The translations under genes and the position numbers were made by a program. Shown in pieces: positions 38,131 through 49,714 of a DNA stretch of 64,000 bases (its first letter is position 1; each line of letters opens with the position of its first letter). A model generated the notes under the pieces. It saw only the letters and a list, made by a program, of their open reading frames with translations. It was not told where the DNA came from and did no database searches. Origin of the DNA: Pseudomonas sp. UBA6562 (GTDB lineage Bacteria > Pseudomonadota > Gammaproteobacteria > Pseudomonadales > Pseudomonadaceae); the NCBI RefSeq assembly GCF_002434265.1, contig NZ_DJJS01000006.1, positions 1 to 64,000 of the forward strand. The letters are read 5' to 3'.

Positions 38131-40656
38131 TTACAGGGTACGGGCCACCTGGACTTTCTCGAACACTTCGATCTTGTCGCCGACCTTGACGTCGTTGTAG
38201 CTCTTGACGCCAATACCGCACTCCATGCCGTTACGCACTTCGGCAGCATCGTCCTTGAAGCGACGCAGCGATTCCAGCTCGCCTTCGAAGATCACCACGT
38301 CGTCGCGCAGCACGCGGATCGGACGGTTGCGATAGACGATACCTTCGATGACCATGCAGCCAGCGATGGCGCCGAACTTCGGCGAACGGAACACGTCGCG
38401 CACTTCGGCGACGCCCAGGATGTTCTCGCGAACATCGCTGCCGAGCATGCCGGTCAACGCTTTCTTGACGTCTTCGATGATGTCGTAGATCACGTTGTAG
38501 TAACGCATGTCCAGACCTTCCTGCTCGACGATCTTGCGCGCACCGGCATCGGCACGCACGTTGAAGCCGAACAGTACAGCGTTGGAGGCCAGCGCCAGGT
38601 TGGCATCGCTCTCGGTGATACCACCGACGCCGCCACCGACCACACGCACCTGCACTTCGTCGTTGCCCAGGCCGCCGAGCGAGCCTTGCAGCGCCTCGAG
38701 CGAGCCACGCACATCGGTCTTGAGCACGATGTTGAGGGTCTTCTTCTCTTCCTGACCCATGGTCTCGAAGATGTTCTCCAGCTTGCCGGCGTGCGCACGG
38801 GCCAGCTTGACCTCGCGGTACTTGCCTTGGCGGAACATGGCGACTTCGCGGGCTTTCTTCTCGTCAGCCACTACCGACAGCTCGTCACCGGCTTCCGGAG
38901 TGCCGTCCAGGCCGAGAATCTCGACCGGGATGGACGGGCCGGCTTCCTTCACAGGCTTGCCGTTCTCGTCGAGCATGGCACGCACGCGGCCATAGTTGGA
39001 ACCGCACAGGACCATGTCGCCCTGACGCAGCGTACCGTCCTGAACCAGGATGGTAGCGACCGGGCCGCGGCCCTTGTCCAGGCGCGATTCGACCACCACA
39101 CCGCGACCAGGCGCGGTCGGCGTGGCGTTGAGCTCGAGGATCTCGGCTTGCAGCAACACGGCTTCGAGCAGTTCGTCGACACCGGTGCCCATCTTGGCCG
39201 AAACCTTGACGAAAGGCGTGTCGCCACCCCAGTCCTCGGAGGTCACGCCTTCGACGGACAGCTCGTTGCGAATGCGATCGAGGTCGGCACCCGGCTTGTC
39301 GATCTTGTTCACCGCGACCACCAGCGGAACGCCGGCCGCCTTGGCATGCTGCACCGCTTCGCGGGTCTGCGGCATGACACCGTCGTCGGCCGCCACCACC
39401 AGGATGACGATGTCGGTCGCCTTGGCACCACGGGCACGCATTTGGGTAAACGCGGCGTGACCCGGGGTGTCGAGGAAGGTGACCATGCCACGGTCGGTTT
39501 CGACGTGGTAGGCACCGATGTGCTGGGTGATGCCACCGGCCTCGCCCGCAGCGACCTTGGCGCGACGGATGTAGTCGAGCAGCGAGGTCTTGCCGTGGTC
39601 GACGTGGCCCATGACGGTCACGACCGGCGCACGGGATTCGACCACGCCTTCGAACTTCAGCGACTCGGCCAGGGAATCTTCCAGCGCGCTGTCGCTGATC
39701 AGCGTGACCTTGTGGCCCAGCTCTTCGGCGATCAGCTGGGCAGTTTCCTGATCCAGCACCTGGTTGATGGTCACCGGAGTGCCCATCTTGAACATGAACT
39801 TGACGACTTCCGCGCCCTTGACCGACATCTGCTGGGCAAGTTCGGACACGGTGATGGTCTCACCGATGGTGACGTCACGCACGAGCGGACCGGTCGGGCT
39901 CTGGAAGCCATGCTGATTGCGCTTCTTCAGCTTGCCTTTGCCGCCACGGCCGCGACGCGCGCCATCGCTCTCTTCGTCGGTGGTGCGTGGAGCGGCGCGC
40001 GGGGTCGGCGCCTTCTCCTTTTCCTTCACCTTGACTTTGATCGACACGCGCGGCGCTTCACCACGACGCTCGCCACCACGGCGGTCGTCTTCACGGGTGC
40101 GCGTCTCGTTGCGACGGGTCTCGTCCTTCTTGCGCTCGGCGGCACGTGCAGCGGCGTCGTCGGACACCGGCGCGTTGGCCACGGCTGGCGCTGCCGGTGC
40201 AGCAGCAGGCTTGGCGGCAGGTGCGGAGGCAGGTGCCTCGGCGGCCTGACGACGGTTCTGCTCTTCGGCGCGCTGCTGGTTCTGCGCTTCGCTCTTGGCG
40301 CGCTCGGCGTTTTCCGCCGCACGGCGCTCTTCGAGCTCACGCTTCTGCTCGGCCTGGATTTCTTCAGGGCTGCGCTGAACGAATACTTTCTTCTTGCGTA
40401 CTTCTACGCTGATGCTCTTGCTACCGGCCACACGCAGGGTGCTGGTGGTCTTGCGCTGCAAGGTGATCTTGCGCGGTTCCTGCGCCTTGCTTTTGTGGCT
40501 GCTTTTCAAATGAGTCAGCAGGACCTGCTTCTCATTGTCGGTCACTACCTGACCGGCGTCGGTGTGCGGTAGGCCCGCCTCACGCATCTGCTGCAGCAGG
40601 CGCTCTACCGGTGCCTCGACCTCTTGGGCCAGTTCTTTCACCGTGACTTGCGTCAT
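38131..40656 (-). CDS. infB: Translation initiation factor IF-2
   Basis: GTPase that brings fMet-tRNA to the 30S initiation complex. The 841 residues have an N-terminal IF2-N domain, a long charged Ala/Glu/Arg-rich linker (about 90-250), and the GTPase core with GHVDHGKTS near 350, DTPGH and NKID, followed by domains II-IV. Internal initiation sites giving shorter isoforms are known in E. coli; none can be proven here. A GC-rich hairpin (38044-38073, arms CGCCCGG/CCGGGCG) lies in the gap before rbfA. Confidence 0.98.
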   Translation of the reverse strand: MTQVTVKELAQEVEAPVERLLQQMREAGLPHTDAGQVVTDNEKQVLLTHLKSSHKSKAQEPRKITLQRKTTSTLRVAGSKSISVEVRKKKVFVQRSPEEIQAEQKRELEERRAAENAERAKSEAQNQQRAEEQNRRQAAEAPASAPAAKPAAAPAAPAVANAPVSDDAAARAAERKKDETRRNETRTREDDRRGGERRGEAPRVSIKVKVKEKEKAPTPRAAPRTTDEESDGARRGRGGKGKLKKRNQHGFQSPTGPLVRDVTIGETITVSELAQQMSVKGAEVVKFMFKMGTPVTINQVLDQETAQLIAEELGHKVTLISDSALEDSLAESLKFEGVVESRAPVVTVMGHVDHGKTSLLDYIRRAKVAAGEAGGITQHIGAYHVETDRGMVTFLDTPGHAAFTQMRARGAKATDIVILVVAADDGVMPQTREAVQHAKAAGVPLVVAVNKIDKPGADLDRIRNELSVEGVTSEDWGGDTPFVKVSAKMGTGVDELLEAVLLQAEILELNATPTAPGRGVVVESRLDKGRGPVATILVQDGTLRQGDMVLCGSNYGRVRAMLDENGKPVKEAGPSIPVEILGLDGTPEAGDELSVVADEKKAREVAMFRQGKYREVKLARAHAGKLENIFETMGQEEKKTLNIVLKTDVRGSLEALQGSLGGLGNDEVQVRVVGGGVGGITESDANLALASNAVLFGFNVRADAGARKIVEQEGLDMRYYNVIYDIIEDVKKALTGMLGSDVRENILGVAEVRDVFRSPKFGAIAGCMVIEGIVYRNRPIRVLRDDVVIFEGELESLRRFKDDAAEVRNGMECGIGVKSYNDVKVGDKIEVFEKVQVARTL

Positions 40657-40683
40657 GCATTTCTCTCCTCAGGCCACGCCTAA

Positions 40684-42165
40684 TTACTCGAACCAGTGGG
40701 CTCGGGCGGCCATGATCAACTTGCCGGCACGCTCTTGGTCGATGCCGTCGATGTCGAGCAGGTCGTCAATCGACTGCTCGGCCAGGTCTTCGCGGTTAAC
40801 CACACCGCGCACCGCCAGTTCCGCCGCCAGGTCCGGATCCATGCCCTCGAGGGAGAGCAGGTCTTCGGCCGGCTGGGCGTCTGCCAGTTTTTCTTCGGTA
40901 GCGATGGCTTTGGTCAACAAACGGTCCTTGGCACGAGCGCGAAGCTCGTTGACGATTTCCTCGTCGAAGCCATCGATGTTGAGCATTTCTTCCAACGGTA
41001 CGTAGGCAATTTCTTCGAGGCTGGTAAAGCCTTCGTCGACCAGCACTTGTGCCAGCTCCTCGTCGACTTCCAGTTCTTCAACGAAATTACGCAGGATGTC
41101 GCCAGTTTCTGCTTGCTGCTTGGCCTGGATATCCTTCTCGGTCATCACGTTCAGGGTCCAGCCGGTCAACTGACTGGCCAGGCGAACGTTCTGCCCGCCA
41201 CGACCGATGGCCTGGGCGAGGTTGTCTTCGGCGACGGCGATGTCCATGGCATGGGCATCCTCATCAACGATGATCGCCGCGACTTCAGCCGGCGACATGG
41301 CGTTGATGACAAATTGTGCCGGGTTATCGTCCCAGAGGACGATATCGACACGCTCGCCACCCAACTCGCCGGACACGGCTTGCACACGCGAACCGCGCAT
41401 GCCGATACAGGCACCTTGCGGGTCGATGCGCTTGTCCTTGGAGCGGACGGCGATCTTGGCACGCGATCCCGGATCCCGGGAAGCGGCCATGACTTCGATG
41501 AGGCCTTCGGCGATTTCCGGGACCTCGATGCGGAACAGCTCGATCAGCATCTGTGGCGCGGTGCGCGACAGGATCAGCTGCGGGCCGCGGTTTTCACTGC
41601 GAATCTCCTTGAGCAGTGCGCGCAAACGCACACCGACGCGGAAGGTTTCGCGGGGAATGATGTCTTCACGGGCCAGCAATGCTTCGGCATTGTTGCCCAG
41701 GTCGACGATGATGTTGTCACGGGTGACTTTCTTGACGGTGCCGGAGATGATCTCGTTGACCCGCTCGCGGTAAGCGTCGACCACCTGGGCACGTTCGGCT
41801 TCGCGCACTTTCTGCACGATGACCTGCTTGGCGGTCTGGGCCGCGATGCGACCGAACTCGATCGACTCGATCTTTTCTTCGATCACGTCGCCGACTTGAG
41901 CTTCGGGGTGGGTCAGGTGGACCTTGGTCGGCCAGGTTTCGATCGCCGGATCGTCCAGTGCGTCTTCATCGACCACGGTCCAGCGACGGAACGTCTCGTA
42001 GCTGCCGGTGTGGCGGTTGATTTCCACACGCAGATCGACTTCGTCTTCAAAACGTTTCTTGGTTGCGGTCGCCAGCGCTACTTCCAGCGCCTCGAAAATC
42101 ACACCAGGGGGTACACCCTTTTCGTTGGATACCGATTCAACAACCAGCAGTACTTCTTTGCTCAT
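40684..42165 (-). CDS. nusA: Transcription termination/antitermination factor NusA
   Basis: RNA polymerase-associated elongation factor. The 493 residues comprise the polymerase-binding N-terminal domain, S1 domain (about 135-200), two KH domains (CIGMRGSRVQAV; AIGRGGQNVRLA) and the two C-terminal acidic repeats (the second with GIDQERAGKLIMAARAHWF). Start ATG 42165 (MSKEVLLVVE), with GAGG upstream. It is 59 bases after rimP. Confidence 0.98.
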   Translation of the reverse strand: MSKEVLLVVESVSNEKGVPPGVIFEALEVALATATKKRFEDEVDLRVEINRHTGSYETFRRWTVVDEDALDDPAIETWPTKVHLTHPEAQVGDVIEEKIESIEFGRIAAQTAKQVIVQKVREAERAQVVDAYRERVNEIISGTVKKVTRDNIIVDLGNNAEALLAREDIIPRETFRVGVRLRALLKEIRSENRGPQLILSRTAPQMLIELFRIEVPEIAEGLIEVMAASRDPGSRAKIAVRSKDKRIDPQGACIGMRGSRVQAVSGELGGERVDIVLWDDNPAQFVINAMSPAEVAAIIVDEDAHAMDIAVAEDNLAQAIGRGGQNVRLASQLTGWTLNVMTEKDIQAKQQAETGDILRNFVEELEVDEELAQVLVDEGFTSLEEIAYVPLEEMLNIDGFDEEIVNELRARAKDRLLTKAIATEEKLADAQPAEDLLSLEGMDPDLAAELAVRGVVNREDLAEQSIDDLLDIDGIDQERAGKLIMAARAHWFE

Positions 42166-42224
42166 CGTACGCCTCGCCTTGCGCAAGCCATTGGACCCGT
42201 ATGATCCAGCGGGCCCGGCACGTC

Positions 42225-42683
42225 TCAGTCAAAACTGGGAATAATATTGGCCTTGTCGATCGAGTCGATCGGCAACAGGAATTCGTTTTGGTCCACCTGG
42301 ACCACCACATCCTGGTCCTCTACGCCGCGGAGGAGGCCTTGGAAGTTGCGACGGCCTTCGAAAGGCGTACGCAGCTTGATCTTCACTTGTTCGCCGGCAT
42401 GCGAGGCGAACTGTTCCAACGTGAACAGCGGGCGATCCATACCGGGCGAAGACACCTCAAGGGCGTACTCACTGCTGATCGGATCTTCAACATCAAGCAC
42501 ACCGCTGATCTGGCGGCTGACGGCTTCGCAGTCCTCCACCATGATCCCGCCTTCCTTGTCGATGTAGACACGCAACACCGTGTGCTTGCCCTGGGAGATG
42601 TATTCGATCCCCCAGCATTGAAAGCCCAGACCCTCGACAACCGGGGCCAACAAGGCCTGCAACTGTTCTAGCTTGCTCGACAC
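42225..42683 (-). CDS. rimP: Ribosome maturation factor RimP
   Basis: Needed for 30S subunit maturation. The 152-residue protein includes the conserved VSSPGMDRPLF. I start at GTG 42683 (VSSKLEQLQALLAPVVEGLG), with GAGGGGG six bases upstream; the ATG nine codons... region upstream (MHEGVQ) lacks a ribosome-binding site. First protein gene of the metY-rimP-nusA-infB type operon. Confidence 0.95.
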   Translation of the reverse strand: MSSKLEQLQALLAPVVEGLGFQCWGIEYISQGKHTVLRVYIDKEGGIMVEDCEAVSRQISGVLDVEDPISSEYALEVSSPGMDRPLFTLEQFASHAGEQVKIKLRTPFEGRRNFQGLLRGVEDQDVVVQVDQNEFLLPIDSIDKANIIPSFD

Positions 42684-42780
42684 CTGAACCCCCTCGTGCA
42701 TGCTGTGCAAATAAAAAATGGGCGAAACGCCCATCCCTGGAGACGCCATTGGACAACGGCGTCGAAACTGTTCGGCTAGC

Positions 42781-42803
42781 AAAAAGCCCCTGAAAAGGGG
42801 CTT
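42781..42803 (-). terminator. Terminator after tRNA-fMet
   Basis: Stem AAGCCCC/GGGGCTT with a six-base loop, then T-run on the minus strand. It lies between the tRNA and rimP; read-through would feed the rimP-nusA operon. Confidence 0.8.
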
Positions 42804-42812
42804 CGCTGAAGC

Positions 42813-42889
<77 letters not shown>

Positions 42890-42905
42890 ACAAAGCTGGG
42901 GCAAA

Positions 42906-42935
42906 AGTATAAGACTGAACCCTGCTCAGGGTCAA
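42906..42935 (-). promoter_or_regulatory. Promoter of tRNA-fMet
   Basis: On the minus strand TTGACC (42930-42935) and TATACT (42906-42911) are separated by 18 bases. The tRNA 5' end is 17 bases downstream of the -10. Confidence 0.75.
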
Positions 42936-42956
42936 TCCGACCTCCACCTGCAAGAA

Positions 42957-42974
42957 AGCCCGCTACAGCGGGCT
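42957..42974 (-). terminator. Terminator after tRNA-Leu
   Basis: Stem AGCCCGC/GCGGGCT with a four-base loop, followed by TTTCTTG on the minus strand, 13 bases after the tRNA-Leu 3' end. Confidence 0.75.
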
Positions 42975-42987
42975 CTCATGCTTCAAT

Positions 42988-43073
42988 TGGTACCGAGAAG
43001 GGGACTCGAACCCCTACACCCTATGGGCACAACCACCTCAAGGTTGCGTGTCTACCAATTCCACCACCTCGGC
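42988..43073 (-). tRNA. tRNA-Leu (GAG)
   Basis: 86 bases including CCA, with the long variable arm of a class II tRNA. It starts GCCGAGGTGGTGGAATTGGT; the anticodon GAG is at 43037-43039 within CCTTGAGGTGG; the 3' end is CTCGGTACCA. It lies next to secG, like leuU in E. coli. Confidence 0.97.
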
Positions 43074-43119
43074 AATACTACATTTGAAACCCGTGACGCT
43101 TACTGCATTGTGTAACCTT

Positions 43120-43512
43120 TTACTTTTGTTCTTCAGCCGGAGGAGGTACATCACCTTGCTGGGTGGTTTCGCTCTTCTGCTCTTTCAGAACAGGCACATC
43201 GTCATTGACCGCAGGCTTTGGCTCTTTAACTTCAAGAACCGCTGGATCTGGCAAACCGGCTTGGGAAAGCTGGTGAGCCTGCTGCTTTGCGAAGTATCCT
43301 AACCCAAGTGCGGTCAGAAAGAAAGTAGCAGCGAGTATACCGGTCAATTTACTTAGGAACGTTGCCGAACCTTGACTTCCGAATACAGTGTTAGAAGCAC
43401 CCGCACCGAAAGAAGCACCGGCTTCGGCACCTTTACCCTGTTGCATCAACACCAGCGCTACTACCGACAGCGCGGCCAACAGATGAAAAACAACTACGAC
43501 TGTTTCCAGCAT
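43120..43512 (-). CDS. secG: Preprotein translocase subunit SecG
   Basis: Small membrane subunit of the SecYEG channel. The 130-residue protein has two transmembrane helices (about 3-22 and 50-70) around the conserved LMQQGKGAEAGASFGAGASNTVFGS loop. A Pro/Glu-rich tail makes it longer than E. coli SecG. Start ATG 43512, with AGGAA in the tpiA 3' end; tpiA's stop lies one base upstream. Confidence 0.96.
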   Translation of the reverse strand: MLETVVVVFHLLAALSVVALVLMQQGKGAEAGASFGAGASNTVFGSQGSATFLSKLTGILAATFFLTALGLGYFAKQQAHQLSQAGLPDPAVLEVKEPKPAVNDDVPVLKEQKSETTQQGDVPPPAEEQK

Positions 43513-43513
43513 T

Positions 43514-44269
43514 TCAGTTTCCTGCGGCGCGACAAATTGCACCGAATTCGTCTGCGTTCAAGGACGCTCCACCAACGAGCCCCCCATCGATATCCGGCAT
43601 GCCGAACAATTCGGCGGCATTGGACGCTTTCACGCTACCGCCGTAGAGCAGCTGGACATGAGCTGCGACTTCGGCATCTTCTTTCGCCAACTGCGCGCGA
43701 ATAGCCGCGTGCACATCCTGAGCTTGCTGCGGGGAGGCCGTAAGGCCTGTACCGATGGCCCAAACAGGCTCATAAGCGATCACCGCATTGGCAAAAGCGG
43801 CAACACCGAACGTGTCGATGATACTGCTCAGTTGACGCTCGACAACTTCGAGTGTCTTGCCCGCCTCACGCTCTTCAAGGGTTTCCCCGATGCAGAGCAC
43901 TGGCTTCAAACCGCAGGCCTGGGCGGCTGCAAACTTCTGCTGAAGCACTTTCTCGCTTTCGCCAATGACCTGGCGACGCTCCGAATGACCTACCAGCACC
44001 AACTTGCAACCCAGTTCAGCCAATTGACTCGGAGCAACTTCCCCAGTCAACGCGCCCTGTTCGGGCTGTATTGCAGAATTCTGTGCACCTACGGCGATTC
44101 CACCACTCTGGAGCGCATCGATTACTTGACCGATGTGCAACGAAGAAGGAAATACCGCAACTTCGACCTCACCCGACTGGGGCAACTTCCGTAGCCCTTC
44201 GAGCAGTTCAGCGACACCGGCGCGGGTACCGTGCATCTTCCAGTTACCAGCTACCATGGGGCGGCGCAT
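43514..44269 (-). CDS. tpiA: Triose-phosphate isomerase
   Basis: Interconverts dihydroxyacetone phosphate and glyceraldehyde-3-phosphate. The 251-residue TIM barrel has N9-W-K11, the electrophilic His in GHSERRQ, the catalytic Glu in AYEPVWAIGTG and the phosphate loop YGGSVKASNA. It sits between glmM and secG, all on the same strand. Confidence 0.97.
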   Translation of the reverse strand: MRRPMVAGNWKMHGTRAGVAELLEGLRKLPQSGEVEVAVFPSSLHIGQVIDALQSGGIAVGAQNSAIQPEQGALTGEVAPSQLAELGCKLVLVGHSERRQVIGESEKVLQQKFAAAQACGLKPVLCIGETLEEREAGKTLEVVERQLSSIIDTFGVAAFANAVIAYEPVWAIGTGLTASPQQAQDVHAAIRAQLAKEDAEVAAHVQLLYGGSVKASNAAELFGMPDIDGGLVGGASLNADEFGAICRAAGN

Positions 44270-44335
44270 GCTTTACCTCACAGGTCGAAGTGGGCGCAGA
44301 TATTACCCAACCAGAAACGCCCTGGCAAGCGTCTT

Positions 44336-45676
44336 TCAAGCACAGACTTGTTCGACGAGCTTGGCCAAGGCTTCGGCGTGGCGGCGCACCTGAATTTCGT
44401 CATCGCCTTCGACCATCACGCGCACCAACGGCTCGGTGCCGGACTTGCGCAACAGCACGCGACCACGGCCGGCCATCGCCTCGGTGGCCTCGGCACTGGC
44501 CTGTTGCACGGCAGGGTTTTCCAGTGGATCGTCCTGGCCGGCGGCGAACCGCACGTTGATCAGCACCTGCGGGCACTTGCGCACGCCTTGACGCGCCTGG
44601 GCCAGGGTTTCGCCACGACGCTTGAGGGCCATGAGCACCTGCAGCGCGGCAATGATCGCATCGCCGGTCGTGGTGTGGTTGCAGCACACCACGTGACCCG
44701 AGTTTTCGCCGCCCAACTGCCAGTCGCGCTCCAGCAGCTCAGCCATGACATAGCGGTCACCGACCTTGGCACGGGCGAAGGGAATGTCCAGGTCCTTGAG
44801 CGCCAACTCCAGACCCAGGTTGCTCATGAGCGTGCCCACCACACCGCCCTGCAATTTGCCACGCGCCTGAAGATCGCGCGCAATGACGAACAACAACTCG
44901 TCACCATCGACGATCGCACCCGTATGATCGACCATCAGCACGCGATCGCCATCACCGTCGAAAGCGATGCCCAGGTCGGCATGGCCGACCAGCACAGCGG
45001 CTTGCAGCGACTCAATGTGCGTGGAGCCGCAACCTTCGTTGATGTTCAGACCGTCCGGCTGGGCATGCAGCACGGTGACGTCGGCGCCCAGCTCCTTGAA
45101 CACGCTCGGCGCGACTTTGTAGGTGGCGCCATGGGCGCAGTCGACCACCAGCTTGAGCCCTTCGAAGCTGGTGCCGGTCGGCACGCTGCCCTTGCAGAAC
45201 TCGATGTAGCGCCCGGCGGCGTCGTTGATGCGCGACACCTTGCCAAGTTTGGTGGACTCGACCACCGTCATGGGCTGGTCGAGCAGCTCTTCGATCATCA
45301 GCTCGATGTCGTCCGGCAGCTTGGTGCCTTTGCCCGAAAAGAACTTGATGCCGTTGTCGTCATGCGGGTTGTGCGAAGCACTGATAACGATGCCCGCTTC
45401 GGCGTGGAAGGTGCGCGTCAGGTAGGCGATGGCAGGCGTGGGCATCGGCCCCAACAGCATGACATCGGCACCGGCTGCAGACAGCCCGGCCTCCAGGGCA
45501 GACTCGAACATGTAGCCTGAGATACGCGTGTCCTTGCCGACCAATACGCGGCAATGGCCGAGCTTGCGGAACGCCATGCCCGCCGCCCACCCCAGCTTGA
45601 GCATGAAATCCGGGGTAATGGGAAATTGCCCGACGCGGCCACGAATGCCGTCGGTGCCGAAATATTTTCTGCTCAT
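44336..45676 (-). CDS. glmM: Phosphoglucosamine mutase
   Basis: Converts glucosamine-6-phosphate to glucosamine-1-phosphate for UDP-GlcNAc, feeding peptidoglycan and LPS. The 446-residue protein has the phosphoserine site ISASHNPHDDNGIKFF, the metal loop FDGDGDRVLMVD and the phosphate-binding RKSGTEPLVRVM. Start ATG 45676 with TGGAG upstream. It follows folP, as in E. coli ftsH-folP-glmM. Confidence 0.98.
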   Translation of the reverse strand: MSRKYFGTDGIRGRVGQFPITPDFMLKLGWAAGMAFRKLGHCRVLVGKDTRISGYMFESALEAGLSAAGADVMLLGPMPTPAIAYLTRTFHAEAGIVISASHNPHDDNGIKFFSGKGTKLPDDIELMIEELLDQPMTVVESTKLGKVSRINDAAGRYIEFCKGSVPTGTSFEGLKLVVDCAHGATYKVAPSVFKELGADVTVLHAQPDGLNINEGCGSTHIESLQAAVLVGHADLGIAFDGDGDRVLMVDHTGAIVDGDELLFVIARDLQARGKLQGGVVGTLMSNLGLELALKDLDIPFARAKVGDRYVMAELLERDWQLGGENSGHVVCCNHTTTGDAIIAALQVLMALKRRGETLAQARQGVRKCPQVLINVRFAAGQDDPLENPAVQQASAEATEAMAGRGRVLLRKSGTEPLVRVMVEGDDEIQVRRHAEALAKLVEQVCA

Positions 45677-45693
45677 ATGAAACTCCAATTGTT

Positions 45694-46545
45694 CTATTCG
45701 GCGTTCTGCACCGCGGCGATCATTCGCACGACATCGACGGTTTCGGCCACGTCATGGACACGCAGAATGCTGGTGCCTTTGGTCATGGCGAGCGCCGCGA
45801 GCGCCAAGCCACCGTACAGGCGCTCATCCACCGGGCGCTGCAGGGTCAGGCCGATCATACTCTTGCGCGACACTCCGACCAGCAAGGGGCGGTGCAGTTC
45901 CTGAAGCGCCTCCAGATGCTTGAACAGGCTGAGGTTGTGCTCGAGCGTCTTGGCGAAACCGAACCCAGGGTCGAGGATGATCCGCTCTGCTGGGATGCCG
46001 GCCGCGCCACACACCGCCATGCGCTGCTGCAGGTAGTCGCGCACTTCTGCGGTGACATCGGTGTAGTGAGGGGCGTCCTGCATCGTACCCGGCTCGCCAC
46101 GCATATGCATCAGGCACACCGGCAGGCCGGTCGCCGCTGCGGCGGCCAATGCGCCCTCGCGCTCGAGCGCACGCACGTCGTTGATCAAACCTGCACCTAC
46201 GCGTGCCGATTCGAGCATGACTTCGGGTGTCGAGGTATCGACGGAAATCACCACATCCAGGCGTTTGGCAATGGCCTCGACCATGGGCACGACACGTTCC
46301 AGCTCTTGCGCCACCGTCACAGGATCGGCGCCCGGCCGGGTCGATTCGCCGCCGATGTCGATCAGCGTGGCACCGGCCTCGACCATCGCTTGTGCGTGGA
46401 ACAGCGCCTGGTCACGTTGCGCGAAACGCCCCCCGTCCGAGAACGAATCGGGGGTGACGTTGAGGATGCCCATGACGTGGGTACGGGAAAGGTCCAAAAC
46501 CCGGTTGCCGCAAGGCAACCGGGTGGAGTACTGCGGGAAAGTCAT
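45694..46545 (-). CDS. folP: Dihydropteroate synthase
   Basis: Condenses the FolK product with p-aminobenzoate; the sulfonamide target. The 283-residue barrel shows MGILNVTPDSFSDGG, IGGESTRPGA, VSVDT-like ISVDTSTPEVM, DPGFGFAKT and the C-terminal RVHDVAET. Start ATG 46545 with AAGG upstream; the ORF is open 33 codons further back into the ftsH 3' end. No known resistance change can be read by eye. Confidence 0.97.
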   Translation of the reverse strand: MTFPQYSTRLPCGNRVLDLSRTHVMGILNVTPDSFSDGGRFAQRDQALFHAQAMVEAGATLIDIGGESTRPGADPVTVAQELERVVPMVEAIAKRLDVVISVDTSTPEVMLESARVGAGLINDVRALEREGALAAAAATGLPVCLMHMRGEPGTMQDAPHYTDVTAEVRDYLQQRMAVCGAAGIPAERIILDPGFGFAKTLEHNLSLFKHLEALQELHRPLLVGVSRKSMIGLTLQRPVDERLYGGLALAALAMTKGTSILRVHDVAETVDVVRMIAAVQNAE

Positions 46546-46553
46546 AGAAGCCC

Positions 46554-48461
<1,908 letters not shown>

Positions 48462-48668
48462 GTCGTTCAATTAGCTACCCTCTGAGGTCGGCGCACGACG
48501 CGGCCGTGCCTCGCATGATATACAGCGCCCTAACTTACTACATCGCCCACGCGTTGGCAGGCGCCGTCTGTAACCCTTTGTGAAATGAAGACTACACGAA
48601 GTTCAGATAGTGCTGACGCAAGGGCCGATTGGAAATAACTATTACCTAACGAGCCTACGCCCTCCTCT

Positions 48669-49292
48669 TCAACCCTTGAAGCCCTTGCCGAGCAGATATT
48701 GCTCGCGGGAACGGTCACGGGAGGACGACGGTTTGCGCATCTGCACTTTGTCGAACCGGCTGCGTACGTCTTTGAGGTACGCATCGAAGCCTTCACCCTG
48801 GAAGATCTTGATCAGGAAGTCGCCGCCCGGGCGCAACACCCGGCCGGCCAGGTCCAGTGCCAACTCGCACAGGAACATGGCGCGCGGCATGTCGACTTCC
48901 GGCGTACCACTCATGTTTGGGGCCATATCCGAAATCACAAGGTCGACGTGCGAATCGCCGACGGCTTGCAGGATCTGTTCGAGCACCGCGTCATGGGTGA
49001 AATCGCCGTGGATGAAGGTGACATCGGGAATCGAGTCCATCTCCAGGATGTCCGAGGCGATCAGGCGACCCTGCCCACCAATCAGACGACTGGTCACCTG
49101 CGACCAGCCACCCGGCGCCGCACCCAGGTCGATGACGCTCATGCCGGGGCGGATCAAACGGTCCTTTTCCTGGATCTCCAGCAGCTTGTAGCTGGCCCGG
49201 GAACGGTAGCCGTCCTTCTGCGCCTGTTTGACGAAGGGGTCGTTGAAATGCTCACGCAGCCAGTTTTGGCTGCTTTTGGAACGTTGCGCCAC
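48669..49292 (-). CDS. rlmE: 23S rRNA (uridine-2552-2'-O)-methyltransferase
   Basis: Methylates U2552 of 23S rRNA in the 50S subunit. The 207-residue protein has the SAM site VIDLGAAPGGWSQV and the conserved K-D-K-E tetrad regions (SRASYKL, SDMAPN, FLIKIFQGEG). It is upstream of ftsH and divergent from yhbY, an arrangement shared with E. coli. FtsJ and RrmJ are synonyms. Confidence 0.97.
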   Translation of the reverse strand: MAQRSKSSQNWLREHFNDPFVKQAQKDGYRSRASYKLLEIQEKDRLIRPGMSVIDLGAAPGGWSQVTSRLIGGQGRLIASDILEMDSIPDVTFIHGDFTHDAVLEQILQAVGDSHVDLVISDMAPNMSGTPEVDMPRAMFLCELALDLAGRVLRPGGDFLIKIFQGEGFDAYLKDVRSRFDKVQMRKPSSSRDRSREQYLLGKGFKG

Positions 49293-49393
49293 GGGGCACC
49301 TCGATGATATGCGTGGTGATTGACTGGGCGAGCCAGGGGCCCTCGGGTAAAATGCCGGTCAATTTTACAGAATCAGACGAAAAGGGTCAGATT

Positions 49394-49702
49394 ATGCCGC
49401 TCAATAACGAGCAGAAGAAGCAGTTCAAATCCATTGGTCACGACCTCAAGCCGGTTCTGATCATCGCCGGCAACGGCCTGAATGAGGGTGTGGTAGCCGA
49501 GCTGGAAAGGGCTTTGGCCGACCACGAGCTGATCAAAGTGGAAATCCGTTCCGAAGATCGCGAAGAGCGGGCGGCCACCATTGCAGCACTGTGCAAGGCC
49601 GGCCGTGCCGAGCTGGTGCAAACCATCGGCAAGAAAGCGCTGGTCTACCGCAAGAATCCGCAGCCGAACAAGCAGCTGTCCAACGTCCACCGTTACAAGT
49701 AA
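49394..49702 (+). CDS. yhbY: Ribosome assembly RNA-binding protein YhbY
   Basis: CRM-domain protein associated with 50S assembly intermediates. The 102 residues include HDLKPVLIIAGNGLNEGV, with the GxxG-like loop, and the basic end RKNPQPNKQLSN. Start ATG 49394 with AAAGGG eight bases upstream. It is the only plus-strand gene between panC-pgi-DUF748 and recN. Confidence 0.95.
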   Translation: MPLNNEQKKQFKSIGHDLKPVLIIAGNGLNEGVVAELERALADHELIKVEIRSEDREERAATIAALCKAGRAELVQTIGKKALVYRKNPQPNKQLSNVHRYK

Positions 49703-49714
49703 CGGTAGCCCCGA